Source: JAAYAY01 sp964429355 (lineage in GTDB: Bacteria; Planctomycetota; Planctomycetia; Pirellulales; Thermoguttaceae). From it: 14,808 nt of DNA. A model generated the notes under the pieces. That model was not told the DNA's origin, did no database searches, and worked only from the letters and a program-made list of their open reading frames with translations. This document shows, one piece after another, positions 1 to 7,318 of the stretch (positions are counted from its first letter, which is position 1; every line of letters begins with the position of its first letter). The translations under genes were made by a program, and so were the position numbers. Location of the stretch: the NCBI GenBank assembly GCA_964429355.1, contig CAYSCH010000239.1:1-14808 (forward strand). The letters run 5' to 3'.

Positions 1-1490
1 GTCGAAGAAGGGCCGCCTCTCCTTCGCGGCTTGCGGGACGGCTGTTTTGCCGTGGACTGGTCGATGGCGGGCAACGGCAGGTAGTCGAAGTCGAGAATCA
101 TCTTCTCGACGAGCGCCAGCCGCAGTTCCCGTTCGACTTCCGCCAGTTCCGGGCGGCCTGAGAGATTCTCCAGCTCCGAAGGATCCGCCTGGAGGTCGTA
201 AAGCTCATACACGGGTCGCGGGCTGGTGAAATAGGTCTTCCGCAGCGGTTCAGCCAGCGTGCCGTCCGCAGCGGCCTGCTTCATCTGCTGCCAGCCGGCG
301 CCTCCGGCGGAGTCGACCGGGCTGTAGGGAATCCACGGCGTGCAGTTGTAGATGAATTTGTAGCGGTCGCTCCGCACGCAACGGCTCAGGTCGTAGGAGC
401 TGTTCATGATGTTCACCGTCACCGGCGCGTTGCTGCCGTGGGGGCCGCGCTCGGCAAAGATATACCGACGGGCGTCGAACGGCTCGCCTCGCAGCAGTTT
501 CAGGAAGCTTACGCCGCTCATGCGCTGCGGCACCGCCGCGCCGGCCGCCTCCAGCAGCGTTGGGCCCAGGTCTTCCGCGGAAATGAGCGCACGAGTCTCC
601 GCACCCGCCTTCACCGTGCCGGGCCAGCGCACGATGAATGGAACGTTCAGCCCCGGGTCATACAGGGAGCCCTTCCCATGCGGAAGGGCCTGGCCGTTGT
701 CTCCGCAGAAGATGATCAGGCTCTCCTGGTAGACCTTTCGGCGCTGGAGCACCTCGATTGCCGCCTGGAACGACCGATCCAACCGCGTGACCTCGCCGCA
801 ATAGGCCGCCACCTGCTCTCGCATCCCCGGCAGGTCGGGCCAGTGCGGCGGCAAGGTGACGGTGGCCGGGTCCGGCTCGTCATCCTTGGCGTTCCACACA
901 TGATGGGGGTCGCTGAAATTCACCCACAGAAAGAACGGCCGGTCGTCGGGAACGCGGTCCAGAAACTGTTCCATGCGAGCGGGAACTTCGTTGTCAGGGC
1001 CCGAGTCGACATAGTCGAGCCGATCCGTGAACGTCTTCAGGCCGTGTTTCTCCAGGATGGCCCCGATCTCGTCGCCGCCTCGTCCCGGGCCATCGAGATG
1101 ATAGGTTCGGCCGCAGACGCCTGTGAAATAGCCAGCCTCCGACCGAAGCAGTTCGGGGAAAACCGTCTCGTCCCGCGGCAGCGGGGAGCTGAAACGGGTC
1201 ATCCTCGCCGCAACGGCGGACCTGCCGGTCATCAGCACGGCTCGCGAGGGAACACACTGGGGAGCGCCCGTGAAGAACCGGTCAAAACGCATGCCTTCCG
1301 CCGCAAACCGATCGAGATTTGGCGTTCTGACATCCTTGTTGCCGTAGCAGCCCACAAAGGGCGCACTGTGATCGTCCGACAGGATGAAGACGATATTGGG
1401 CCTCGCCGGCTCCGCCGCCGCGACGGTGTTCCCCGCCCCCATCGCTGCCGCCCATACCGCCGCCAAGCCCACGCTCAAGGTCTTCATCAT
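1..1490 (-). CDS. Secreted S1-family sulfatase (arylsulfatase-like), 3' end cut by window
   Basis: Hydrolyses sulfate esters, probably on a polysaccharide, outside the cytoplasm. The reading frame runs from ATG 1490 to the window edge without a stop, giving 496 visible codons, near the usual 450-550 aa of the family, so little is missing. Seen: an N-terminal Sec-type signal (MMKTLSVGLAAVWAAA, ending near AAAEP), then PNIVFILSDDH, the first metal-binding block of sulfatases. The formylglycine signature CVPSR follows with Cys79 as the residue to be oxidised, inside GAPQCVPSRAVLMTGR. Further on come DPHH and FCGDNG blocks typical of the alkaline-phosphatase-like fold. AGGAG lies 9 nt before ATG 1490, which favours it over the next in-frame ATG at 1487. 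The visible C-terminus is rich in Arg/Lys/Pro. It lies 48 nt downstream of the FucI-like gene on the same strand, so the two are probably co-transcribed. Maturation would need a formylglycine-generating enzyme encoded elsewhere. The family is clear; the substrate is not. Confidence 0.95.
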   Translation of the reverse strand, partial: MMKTLSVGLAAVWAAAMGAGNTVAAAEPARPNIVFILSDDHSAPFVGCYGNKDVRTPNLDRFAAEGMRFDRFFTGAPQCVPSRAVLMTGRSAVAARMTRFSSPLPRDETVFPELLRSEAGYFTGVCGRTYHLDGPGRGGDEIGAILEKHGLKTFTDRLDYVDSGPDNEVPARMEQFLDRVPDDRPFFLWVNFSDPHHVWNAKDDEPDPATVTLPPHWPDLPGMREQVAAYCGEVTRLDRSFQAAIEVLQRRKVYQESLIIFCGDNGQALPHGKGSLYDPGLNVPFIVRWPGTVKAGAETRALISAEDLGPTLLEAAGAAVPQRMSGVSFLKLLRGEPFDARRYIFAERGPHGSNAPVTVNIMNSSYDLSRCVRSDRYKFIYNCTPWIPYSPVDSAGGAGWQQMKQAAADGTLAEPLRKTYFTSPRPVYELYDLQADPSELENLSGRPELAEVERELRLALVEKMILDFDYLPLPAIDQSTAKQPSRKPRRRGGPSS

Positions 1491-1538
1491 GATGTCAGTC
1501 TCCTGTCTCTCAGGTTTGCCTTTCGCCAGACACGCCTC

Positions 1539-3122
1539 TCATGCCTCGGCGATGACCTTCAGCCCAAGTGCGTCGGCCAGTTCCGAAAGGGGCTCCAGCA
1601 CATCGCCATAAACGGTCACGCGGTGCCAACCGAACTGGTCCCACTGGTCGAACATCTTGCCGATGTCGCCGCAAACCTCCGCCAGCAGTTTCGTACGGCA
1701 CCCCCGTTCGCTGTCGAGCGTGCCGACGGCCTTGGCCTGGTGGACGATCAATTCCTTGCGGGCCACGTTCGTGCGAAACGTGGTCGTCATGTAGCCCGCC
1801 GGCAGCAACGACTCGGCACAGGCCCCCCACGGATCGCGATTGTGGAGCGTGCGGATCCGAAACGCGTTGGACTCTCCCTGCGGCCCGAACACCTTGGTCG
1901 TGGCCACGCAGTGGGCATAGCAGATCTGGTTGGTGGACGTGTCGAGTGCCGGGTCGGAAACGAAGCCGGGCCTCCCCGTCAGAATTCTCGCCATGAGCAT
2001 GCTGAGCGTGTCGTCGGGCATGGCCTCGCACACTCCCTGCCCACCGTCGTTGAGAATCTGCATGAACCCCAGGCAAGGATACGCGGGCAGCTTGCCCGCT
2101 GCAAAACCGCCCAGGCAGTTCATTGTCACGCTGTCGGTGCCGTATTTCTTCACCAGCGCGAGCGTCGCCAGGTAGACCCTTGCCGCTTTTTCGACCGCTC
2201 CCGGCTCGGGCTGTCTGGGATCGATGTAGTCGCCGGCGGGCAGTTCCGCCGCCTCCTTCGACCACTGCTCTGCCCACTGGGCAGCCTCGTCCCGATCGAC
2301 CTGATCGTACAGGGCCGCCAGTTCGTCAAAATCGACGTAACGCGCTTTCACGCCCAGATAGTCGGCCTCTTCGTCTCTCTTTCCATGGCCGACAACCACG
2401 AACCGCGACTGGCCAATCCGCTTCACGCACTCGCCAACCGGGGTAAGGGTGAGCGTGTGATCGGCAGGCCGCGTCGCGCCCGGGAGAGGGAATGTCTTGC
2501 GGTACGCCTCCTCGCACTGTCTGGCAAACGACTCGGGCGTTGTGCCCGGCTGGCGAAGTGTGCCAAATTGCCGGGCCACAGTCACCAGGTCCTCCAGCCG
2601 CCGACTGCTCACACCGGCCACCGCCACATTACACGAGCTGAGTCCGCTGATCCCCGTCAGAAAAACCCCGGAGCCCCCCAGGAACTCGTCGGCCACAATC
2701 GTCGGCTTGCCCAATTGCCCGAGCTTGAGAACCGCCTGGGTCTGGGACCAGTCAAGCGTCATCGCATAGACGAGGTAGCCGTCCACTTCATCTTTCAGGG
2801 CAACCGCCTTCTCCACGTCGGCCGGGCTTTCGACGGTTACCGCCGTCCAGTCTACTCCCGGACATCCGCCCGCGAGCGCTGCCATGACCTCGTTCTGCCG
2901 GCCCTTGGTATCGAACCCGGGATAGGGCCAGATTTCATGGACCTTGATGTTGGCGAGAAACACCGCGGCCACTCGTACCTTCCTTTCGCCCGTTTCCGCA
3001 CCTCGCACAAAGGGCGCGAATCCGCCGGCTGTCGCTGCGGCTCCCAATCCCAGAAAGAACCGCCGTCGATCCATGGCGTGGTGGCAACCGTGACACGATC
3101 CGTGACTCTGACATCGGCACAT
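1539..3122 (-). CDS. Tat-exported L-fucose isomerase-like protein
   Basis: A 527-aa protein. After a Cys/His-rich leader (residues 1-16) comes a Tat signal, MDRRRFFLGLGAAATAGG (17-34). The N-terminal half is alpha/beta (for example VAAVFLANIK at 51-60). The C-terminal half matches the L-fucose/L-arabinose isomerase fold: E366 in GVCEAM and D390 in FVSDP are 24 residues apart with LTG between them. From memory, E. coli FucI has its metal ligands Glu337 and Asp361 at the same spacing with LTG at the same place. H500 in GWHRVTVYGD is a candidate for the third ligand. The family interconverts aldoses and ketoses in the cytoplasm, so an exported member is unusual; its real reaction is unknown. Start: GGAGGAG lies 7 nt before ATG 3122, whereas ATG 3074 (directly before the Tat motif) and GTG 3179 lack a comparable site. 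It is probably first in an operon with the sulfatase 48 nt downstream. Confidence 0.85.
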   Translation of the reverse strand: MCRCQSHGSCHGCHHAMDRRRFFLGLGAAATAGGFAPFVRGAETGERKVRVAAVFLANIKVHEIWPYPGFDTKGRQNEVMAALAGGCPGVDWTAVTVESPADVEKAVALKDEVDGYLVYAMTLDWSQTQAVLKLGQLGKPTIVADEFLGGSGVFLTGISGLSSCNVAVAGVSSRRLEDLVTVARQFGTLRQPGTTPESFARQCEEAYRKTFPLPGATRPADHTLTLTPVGECVKRIGQSRFVVVGHGKRDEEADYLGVKARYVDFDELAALYDQVDRDEAAQWAEQWSKEAAELPAGDYIDPRQPEPGAVEKAARVYLATLALVKKYGTDSVTMNCLGGFAAGKLPAYPCLGFMQILNDGGQGVCEAMPDDTLSMLMARILTGRPGFVSDPALDTSTNQICYAHCVATTKVFGPQGESNAFRIRTLHNRDPWGACAESLLPAGYMTTTFRTNVARKELIVHQAKAVGTLDSERGCRTKLLAEVCGDIGKMFDQWDQFGWHRVTVYGDVLEPLSELADALGLKVIAEA

Positions 3123-3129
3123 GGCATCG

Positions 3130-3136
3130 CTCCTCC
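3130..3136 (-). promoter_or_regulatory. Shine-Dalgarno site deciding the FucI-like start
   Basis: GGAGGAG on the minus strand, 7 nt before ATG 3122. It places the start upstream of the Tat motif, so the Cys/His-rich leader is likely to be translated. The competing ATG 3074 is preceded by ACCACGCC, which offers no ribosome site. Confidence 0.7.
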
Positions 3137-3154
3137 CATGAAGTAGTTGAGAAC

Positions 3155-3184
3155 ATTCTATCAAAGCGCCACCCCGCACAAAAC
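3155..3184 (-). promoter_or_regulatory. Possible sigma70-like promoter of the FucI-like/sulfatase unit
   Basis: On the minus strand a TAGAAT hexamer (3155-3160) lies about 33 nt before ATG 3122. A TTGTGC-like element lies 15 nt further upstream, shorter than the ideal 17 nt spacing. Distance and the -10 match are reasonable, the -35 match is poor. Suggested by eye only. Confidence 0.25.
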
Positions 3185-3369
3185 GGCGGAGGCCGCATCA
3201 ACCACGAAATCCACGACCACAACGGATTATTGGTATTTGCATGGCAAGTGGCCCCCGACGATCAGCTGGGGGTTGCGAAAGCTGGGCTCCCGTTGATCGC
3301 CCTGGCCCCATTGAACCTTGAAAGGTCAATCCACTACGACGCGGTCGCTCGCGGCCGACCATTGCACGA

Positions 3370-3627
3370 TCAGCCGCACTCGTTTTCCATCAAGGCCAGA
3401 TTAGGGTGAACCTCGGGAATGCGGAGTGCAAAATCCGGATGGGCGACTCCGTCGAAATCGAGCGACTGACGGGGCCGGATGTCGGACTCCTTCTCGACTG
3501 CGGGTTCTGCGGGTTGGGCCTGGTCTGGCAACGCCAGCATCAACATGGCGATCCAGGCAGCAAAGGCCACAAAGAAGGATCTCAGTTTGCAGACGATCCC
3601 CCCATTGTATCTCCGCGACTTCCACAA
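3370..3627 (-). CDS. Doubtful small secreted protein
   Basis: An open frame of up to 85 codons with a signal-peptide-like stretch, FFVAFAAWIAMLMLALPDQA, followed by a charged, proline-containing tail of about 45 residues ending in LALMENECG. I do not recognise a family. The start is unclear: the longest form begins at TTG 3627 without a Shine-Dalgarno site, GTG 3570 would shorten it to 66 aa and keep most of the hydrophobic stretch, and the ATGs lie inside that stretch. It shares the strand of the FucI-like gene but stops about 250 bp upstream of it. In favour are the coherent signal-peptide pattern and the G/C-ending codons; against are the missing standard start and the overlap with unrelated open frames on the other strand. 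It could also be the remnant of a longer gene. Confidence 0.35.
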   Translation of the reverse strand: MWKSRRYNGGIVCKLRSFFVAFAAWIAMLMLALPDQAQPAEPAVEKESDIRPRQSLDFDGVAHPDFALRIPEVHPNLALMENECG

Positions 3628-3896
3628 TCCAGAATATGGAACAGCACCGACTCACATTCTGCGTTCCAAGATTGACTTTCAGACGCAACCCGTTCAGACT
3701 AGCATGCGATCTGGCCAACGCCCTGGATTTGACGGTCGCGGAATCTTTGCCCGGAAGCGACAACAGTGCCCTCGAACCTGCCGGCACCGGTGTCGCTGGC
3801 ACCGTCGCCGCAATCCCGCTGACGCAAGTACCTCATCCGCCGCAGTAAGGCGAGTCACCCAGTCCAGCCCATACGAAACGACAAGAGGAGTGTTCG
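3628..3896. other. Intergenic region before the SGNH hydrolase gene
   Basis: 269 bp between the doubtful small ORF and ATG 3897. It presumably holds the promoter of the SGNH hydrolase gene. I see no clear -10/-35 pair, hairpin terminator, RNA gene or convincing coding frame. A plus-strand open frame ending at 3848 has no convincing start or known motif. Confidence 0.4.
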
Positions 3897-4592
3897 ATGC
3901 AGAACAGGCCCACAACCATGAAATCCGTGCTTTTCCGGTCCCTGGCCGTCCTGGCCTGCGGGGCATGCCTGGTGGGCCTTGCCCTTGGCGCGGAGAAAAC
4001 TGGCCCCGATCGCTGGCAAGGGGCAATCGCTGCCTTCGAGGCTGCCGACCAAGCCAGTCCTCCGCCGCAAAACGCCGTTCTCTTCATCGGCTCCTCGACG
4101 ATTGTTCGCTGGAAATCGCTGGCCCAGGATTTTCCCGACGTGCAGGTGATCAATCGCGGCTTTGGCGGCTCGCAGATCGCCGACAGTACTTTCTATGCCG
4201 AGCGGATCGTGATCCCGTACCGGCCGCGGATGATTGTTCTGCGAGCCGGTGGCAACGACATCCATAGCGGCAAGACGCCCGAGCAGGTGGCGGCTGACTT
4301 CAAGGCGTTTGTCGAGAAGGTGCGAGCCAAGCTGCCCGAGGTGAAGATCGCCTACATGACAATCAACGCTTCACCATCGCGATTGGCCAACTTCGAGCGG
4401 GAAGAGAAGGCCAACGAGCTGATCCAGCAGTACATCGCAAAGGGCAAGAACATGGTCTACATCGACAACTTCTCGGCCATGCTCGGTCCGGACGGGAAGC
4501 CCCGAGAGGAACTGTTCGTCAAGGATCGGCTCCACTTCAATGAGGAGGGCTACACGATCCTGATCGCCAGCGTGCGGCCGCATCTTGAGTAG
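3897..4592 (+). CDS. Secreted SGNH/GDSL-type hydrolase
   Basis: A 231-aa esterase or lipase-like hydrolase of the SGNH superfamily, expected to cleave ester bonds such as acetyl groups on carbohydrates outside the cytoplasm. Seen: an N-terminal signal sequence (residues 8-32, ending ALGAE), block I as FIGSSTI with nucleophile Ser67, block II as NRGFGGS (87-92), block III as GGND with Asn120, and block V as DRLH with Asp210 and His213 followed by FNEEGY. All four catalytic blocks are present and in order, so the enzyme is probably active. AGAGGAG lies 6 nt before ATG 3897, which favours it over ATG 3918. A VLAC sequence at 18-21 loosely resembles a lipobox, but a standard signal-peptidase site at ALG/AE fits better. 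The ggt gene starts 89 nt downstream on the same strand, so co-transcription is possible. Substrate unknown; carbohydrate deacetylation would suit the surrounding genes. Confidence 0.92.
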   Translation: MQNRPTTMKSVLFRSLAVLACGACLVGLALGAEKTGPDRWQGAIAAFEAADQASPPPQNAVLFIGSSTIVRWKSLAQDFPDVQVINRGFGGSQIADSTFYAERIVIPYRPRMIVLRAGGNDIHSGKTPEQVAADFKAFVEKVRAKLPEVKIAYMTINASPSRLANFEREEKANELIQQYIAKGKNMVYIDNFSAMLGPDGKPREELFVKDRLHFNEEGYTILIASVRPHLE

Positions 4593-4668
4593 ACGCACGA
4601 CTTCACACGCTCTGCGACGACCGGAAGCGGAGACGTCGTCTCAAACCGACCGTGACACAGCACACCAC

Positions 4669-4674
4669 GAGGAG
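4669..4674 (+). promoter_or_regulatory. Shine-Dalgarno site deciding the ggt start
   Basis: GAGGAG, 7 nt before ATG 4682. It favours that start over the GTG at 4652, which would add ten residues before a good signal peptide. Confidence 0.7.
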
Positions 4675-4681
4675 CGGACTG

Positions 4682-6421
4682 ATGCGAGTGTTTTTTTCGA
4701 ACCATGGACGAGCCGTCGTACTGTGGGGCTTGCTCCTGGCCGTTCTTGGCTCGTCTTGCGGAGTCGTCCTGGCCGGTGAGAGCCCGGTAGACTCCCCTCG
4801 CGGCATCGTCGTATCCGTCTCGCCGCCCGCCAGCGACGTCGGTCTGGCAGTGCTCAACCAGGGCGGCAGCGCGGTGGACACGGCCGTGGCGACGGCCTTT
4901 GCCCTTGCCGTTACGTGGCCCGCCGCGGGAAACATCGGCGGCGGAGGATTCATGATGGTCTATCCGGGCCCGGGGCGGGAACCGGTTTGCGTGGAATACC
5001 GGGAGACGGCACCGGCCACGGCGACGGCCGATCTGCTCGTCGAGGATTTCCGCATGGATGGGCATCGCGTGGCGGCCACACCGGGTACGGTGGCTGGCCT
5101 GGCCCTGGCTCACAAGCAATGGGGAACGTTGCCCTGGCGGGATCTCGTGATGCCGGCCGTGCGGCTTGCCCGAGAAGGGTTCGAGGTCGACGAGGCCCTC
5201 GCCCGTTCGCTCAATGGTGTGCTCAAATCGACGAAACAGTTTGCCGAATTCCAGCGGGTTTACCTCCCTCAAGGAAAGGAGAAGTGGCAGGCAGGCGATC
5301 GCCTTGTGCAGCCCGATCTGGCCCAGACCCTCGAACGAATCGCCGACGGTGGAGCCGACGCCTTCTATCGCGGTCCGATCGCGGACCAGATCCGAGCGGA
5401 AATGGAGGCCGGAGGCGGGCTGATCTCGAAGGACGACCTTGCCCGTTATCAGGCCAAGATTCGCAAACCGACCCACGGTACCTATCGCGGGTACGACGTG
5501 TATGGGCCGCCGCCACCTTCCAGCGGCGGGATCTGCCTGGTCGAGATGCTCAATATCCTGGAGAACTTCCAGCTCCACGGGGCCCCTTCGCCGCAGGCAG
5601 CGACCGGTCAGCCGCCCCAGTGGTCGCCGCAGGCGATGCACCTGGTGATCGAAGCGATGCGTCGGGCCTTCTGCGATCGCGCTCGATTCCTGGGCGATGG
5701 AGACTTCGTTTCCATTCCGTCTTACCTGACCTCCAAGGAGTACGCCAGGAAGCTCGCAGCCGGGATCGATCTTGAAAAGGCCACGCCCAGCGAATCGATC
5801 GCAACCGACATTCCCCTGGCCGACGAATCCCCCGAAACCACGCACTTCTCGGTCATCGATCGCCATGGGATGGCCGTTTCCAACACCTATACGCTGGAGA
5901 ATTCCTATGGGTGCCGCGTGGTGGTCCGCGGCGCGGGCTTCCTGCTCAACAACGAGATGACCGACTTCAATCATGTCCCCGGCCGAACCGACCGGACCGG
6001 CTTGATCGGCACGCCAGCCAATGTGATCGCGCCTGGCAAGCGGATGCTCAGTTCGCAGACCCCCGCGCTCGTCACCCAGAACGGCCGTCTGATCCTCGTC
6101 ACGGGCAGCCCCGGGGGACGCACGATCATCAATACGGTGCTCTGCACGGTTCTCAATGTCGTCGACTTCGGCATGGCGCCCCAGCAGGCGGTGGATGCCC
6201 CTCGGCTCCACCATCAGTGGTTCCCTGACAAAGTCAGTTTCGAGGGGAGTCAGCTCCCGGACTACTTGACAGCCGTCGAGCACCTGCGTCAGCTAGGCCA
6301 CGATCTCAACTCAGAACCGTCTAAACAAGGCGACGCCCATCTGATCGGCCTGGATCCGAGGACCGGAAGTTACCTTGGGGCCGCCGATTGCAGGATCGAC
6401 GGCAAAGCGGCAGCCCAGTAG
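4682..6421 (+). CDS. ggt: Gamma-glutamyltransferase (glutathione hydrolase)
   Basis: Transfers or hydrolyses the gamma-glutamyl group of glutathione and related peptides; a secreted or periplasmic Ntn hydrolase that cleaves itself into two subunits. The 579-aa length is typical. Seen: a signal peptide at 1-32 (GVVLAGE), the family block NIGGGGFMMVY at 84-94, and YRETAP with Arg107, the position that binds the glutamyl carboxylate in E. coli. The processing site is TTHFSV, where Thr386 should become the N-terminus of the small subunit and the nucleophile. The lid region follows (YTLENSYG, LLNNEMTDF), then GSPGG at 475-479 for the oxyanion hole and APRLHHQWFPD near the C-terminus. The ATG is chosen for its Shine-Dalgarno site. 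It lies 89 nt behind the SGNH hydrolase gene and converges with the FmdB-type gene. Nothing ties it to the glycan genes; amino-acid or peptide salvage is the usual role. Confidence 0.96.
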   Translation: MRVFFSNHGRAVVLWGLLLAVLGSSCGVVLAGESPVDSPRGIVVSVSPPASDVGLAVLNQGGSAVDTAVATAFALAVTWPAAGNIGGGGFMMVYPGPGREPVCVEYRETAPATATADLLVEDFRMDGHRVAATPGTVAGLALAHKQWGTLPWRDLVMPAVRLAREGFEVDEALARSLNGVLKSTKQFAEFQRVYLPQGKEKWQAGDRLVQPDLAQTLERIADGGADAFYRGPIADQIRAEMEAGGGLISKDDLARYQAKIRKPTHGTYRGYDVYGPPPPSSGGICLVEMLNILENFQLHGAPSPQAATGQPPQWSPQAMHLVIEAMRRAFCDRARFLGDGDFVSIPSYLTSKEYARKLAAGIDLEKATPSESIATDIPLADESPETTHFSVIDRHGMAVSNTYTLENSYGCRVVVRGAGFLLNNEMTDFNHVPGRTDRTGLIGTPANVIAPGKRMLSSQTPALVTQNGRLILVTGSPGGRTIINTVLCTVLNVVDFGMAPQQAVDAPRLHHQWFPDKVSFEGSQLPDYLTAVEHLRQLGHDLNSEPSKQGDAHLIGLDPRTGSYLGAADCRIDGKAAAQ

Positions 6422-6519
6422 GCGCGCGGCGCAGCAGTCCTTCGTATCTGCCTGCCGGCAAGCTCCTGGCGGCCCGCTCTCTCTGCTGCCGGGTGCGTTG
6501 CTGCCCGCGAGCAGCCTGC
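6422..6519. other. Short convergent gap between ggt and the zinc-ribbon gene
   Basis: 98 bp where two genes end tail to tail, so terminators are expected. There is G/C-rich inverted pairing around 6481-6526 (GCTGCCGGG against CCCGCGAGCAGC, imperfect), but no T-run on either strand, so I do not call an intrinsic terminator. Confidence 0.3.
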
Positions 6520-7023
6520 TCACAGATCGTAGAGCGTCTCGTCCACTTCCGGCCGCTTCAGCCTCTTGGAAAACCGCTGGAGGCTCTGCCCGCTCTCGCC
6601 AAGCCCGGGGTCCATCTCCAGCAGATCGCCCATCTCCTCTTCGACCTTGTCGGGATCCTCGCCCGCCTCCATTCGGCGGATAGCCTCCTCCATTCCCTCA
6701 CCGAGTTTCATTCCGGTGGCTTCGTGGAGCTTGCGCATCATCCGAGCCATCTGCCGGGGGTCGTCCTCGTTCACTGCCTCCCCCTCGCGGGCCATCTCTG
6801 CCATCACCCGTTCCATCTTGGCCTCGTCGAAGTCTTCCGGCAGGCCGTCGCCACCTTCCTGAGGCTCGGAACGACCCTTGGAGATGGCAAACCGGGATAC
6901 CTTGCGGTCCAGGTCGGGGCGACCGCATCTCGGGCACTTGGGACGCTTCTCTGTGTCTGGCCGTTTGGCCAGGAAGTTGAAGACTGTGTGGCATTGCGGA
7001 CAATAAAATTCGTAGATTGGCAC
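6520..7023 (-). CDS. FmdB-family zinc-ribbon protein
   Basis: A 167-aa protein starting MPIYEFYCPQC, the standard opening of FmdB/regulatory zinc-ribbon proteins. Four cysteines in two pairs (C8/C11 in CPQC and C30/C33 in CPRC) would bind one zinc ion. After residue 50 the protein becomes long, charged and probably helical, rich in Glu, Met and Arg, to about residue 140. That extension makes it longer than the minimal members of about 70-110 aa. The exact role of the family is unsettled; regulation is often suggested. The start is GTG 7023: AGGAG lies 7 nt upstream and the protein then begins exactly at the family N-terminus, whereas a longer frame to 7089 would add 22 residues with no homology. 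It is a cytoplasmic protein, transcribed alone and opposite to its neighbours. Confidence 0.9.
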   Translation of the reverse strand: MPIYEFYCPQCHTVFNFLAKRPDTEKRPKCPRCGRPDLDRKVSRFAISKGRSEPQEGGDGLPEDFDEAKMERVMAEMAREGEAVNEDDPRQMARMMRKLHEATGMKLGEGMEEAIRRMEAGEDPDKVEEEMGDLLEMDPGLGESGQSLQRFSKRLKRPEVDETLYDL

Positions 7024-7030
7024 AGAAGAT

Positions 7031-7035
7031 CTCCT
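7031..7035 (-). promoter_or_regulatory. Shine-Dalgarno site supporting a GTG start
   Basis: AGGAG on the minus strand, 7 nt before GTG 7023. It supports GTG as the true start of the FmdB-type gene. Confidence 0.65.
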
Positions 7036-7116
7036 GAAATCGGTTTGCCTGCATGGCAGCCCAGGGGCACTCAGCAACCAGGCTGGCAAGAGGCTTGGTC
7101 AGCAGCTTCATGGCGT

Positions 7117-7128
7117 TCAGTATACTGA
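7117..7128. promoter_or_regulatory. 12-bp perfect palindrome, possible operator
   Basis: TCAGTATACTGA reads the same on both strands. It contains TATACT, close to a -10 hexamer, and lies about 95 bp upstream of the zinc-ribbon gene start. No good -35 element is found at the right distance on either strand, so an operator is as likely as a promoter core. Confidence 0.3.
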
Positions 7129-7318
7129 CTCCATGCGCATCGCCTCCACCCGTCCCTTGAAAGCATCGCCACCCGGCAATCGCAGGTATCTATTTTCCGC
7201 TGCCTGCTGATGCTCAACAAGGCCGACAGCCGGCGAGATGGCGTTTGTTGCACCATAAAACCCGTCTTTCGCCAGACAAGGGGAGCCCAATCCGCCGTCC
7301 GGCCACTGTTGGCAATTG

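Noticed and set aside
3080..3094. CXXCH motif as evidence for a c-type cytochrome
   Set aside because: The motif lies ahead of the Tat hydrophobic segment, so it should stay on the cytoplasmic side and be cleaved off; the rest of the protein is an isomerase fold.
438..3146. 902-codon plus-strand open frame antisense to the sulfatase and FucI-like genes
   Set aside because: It runs opposite two well-supported genes, including their intergenic gap. The product is Arg/His/Gly-rich with no signal, domain or ribosome site. Such frames arise from high-GC codon bias.
3479..4267. 262-codon plus-strand frame overlapping the SGNH hydrolase start
   Set aside because: Out of frame with the catalytic blocks; it contains no motif, and the hydrolase has a clear ribosome site and all four blocks.
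4550..6283. 577-codon minus-strand open frame opposite ggt
   Set aside because: The plus strand encodes a complete gamma-glutamyltransferase with its catalytic motifs. The antisense product has no recognisable motif and biased composition.
6422..6526. Intrinsic terminator between ggt and the zinc-ribbon gene
   Set aside because: Inverted pairing is imperfect and no T-run follows on either strand.
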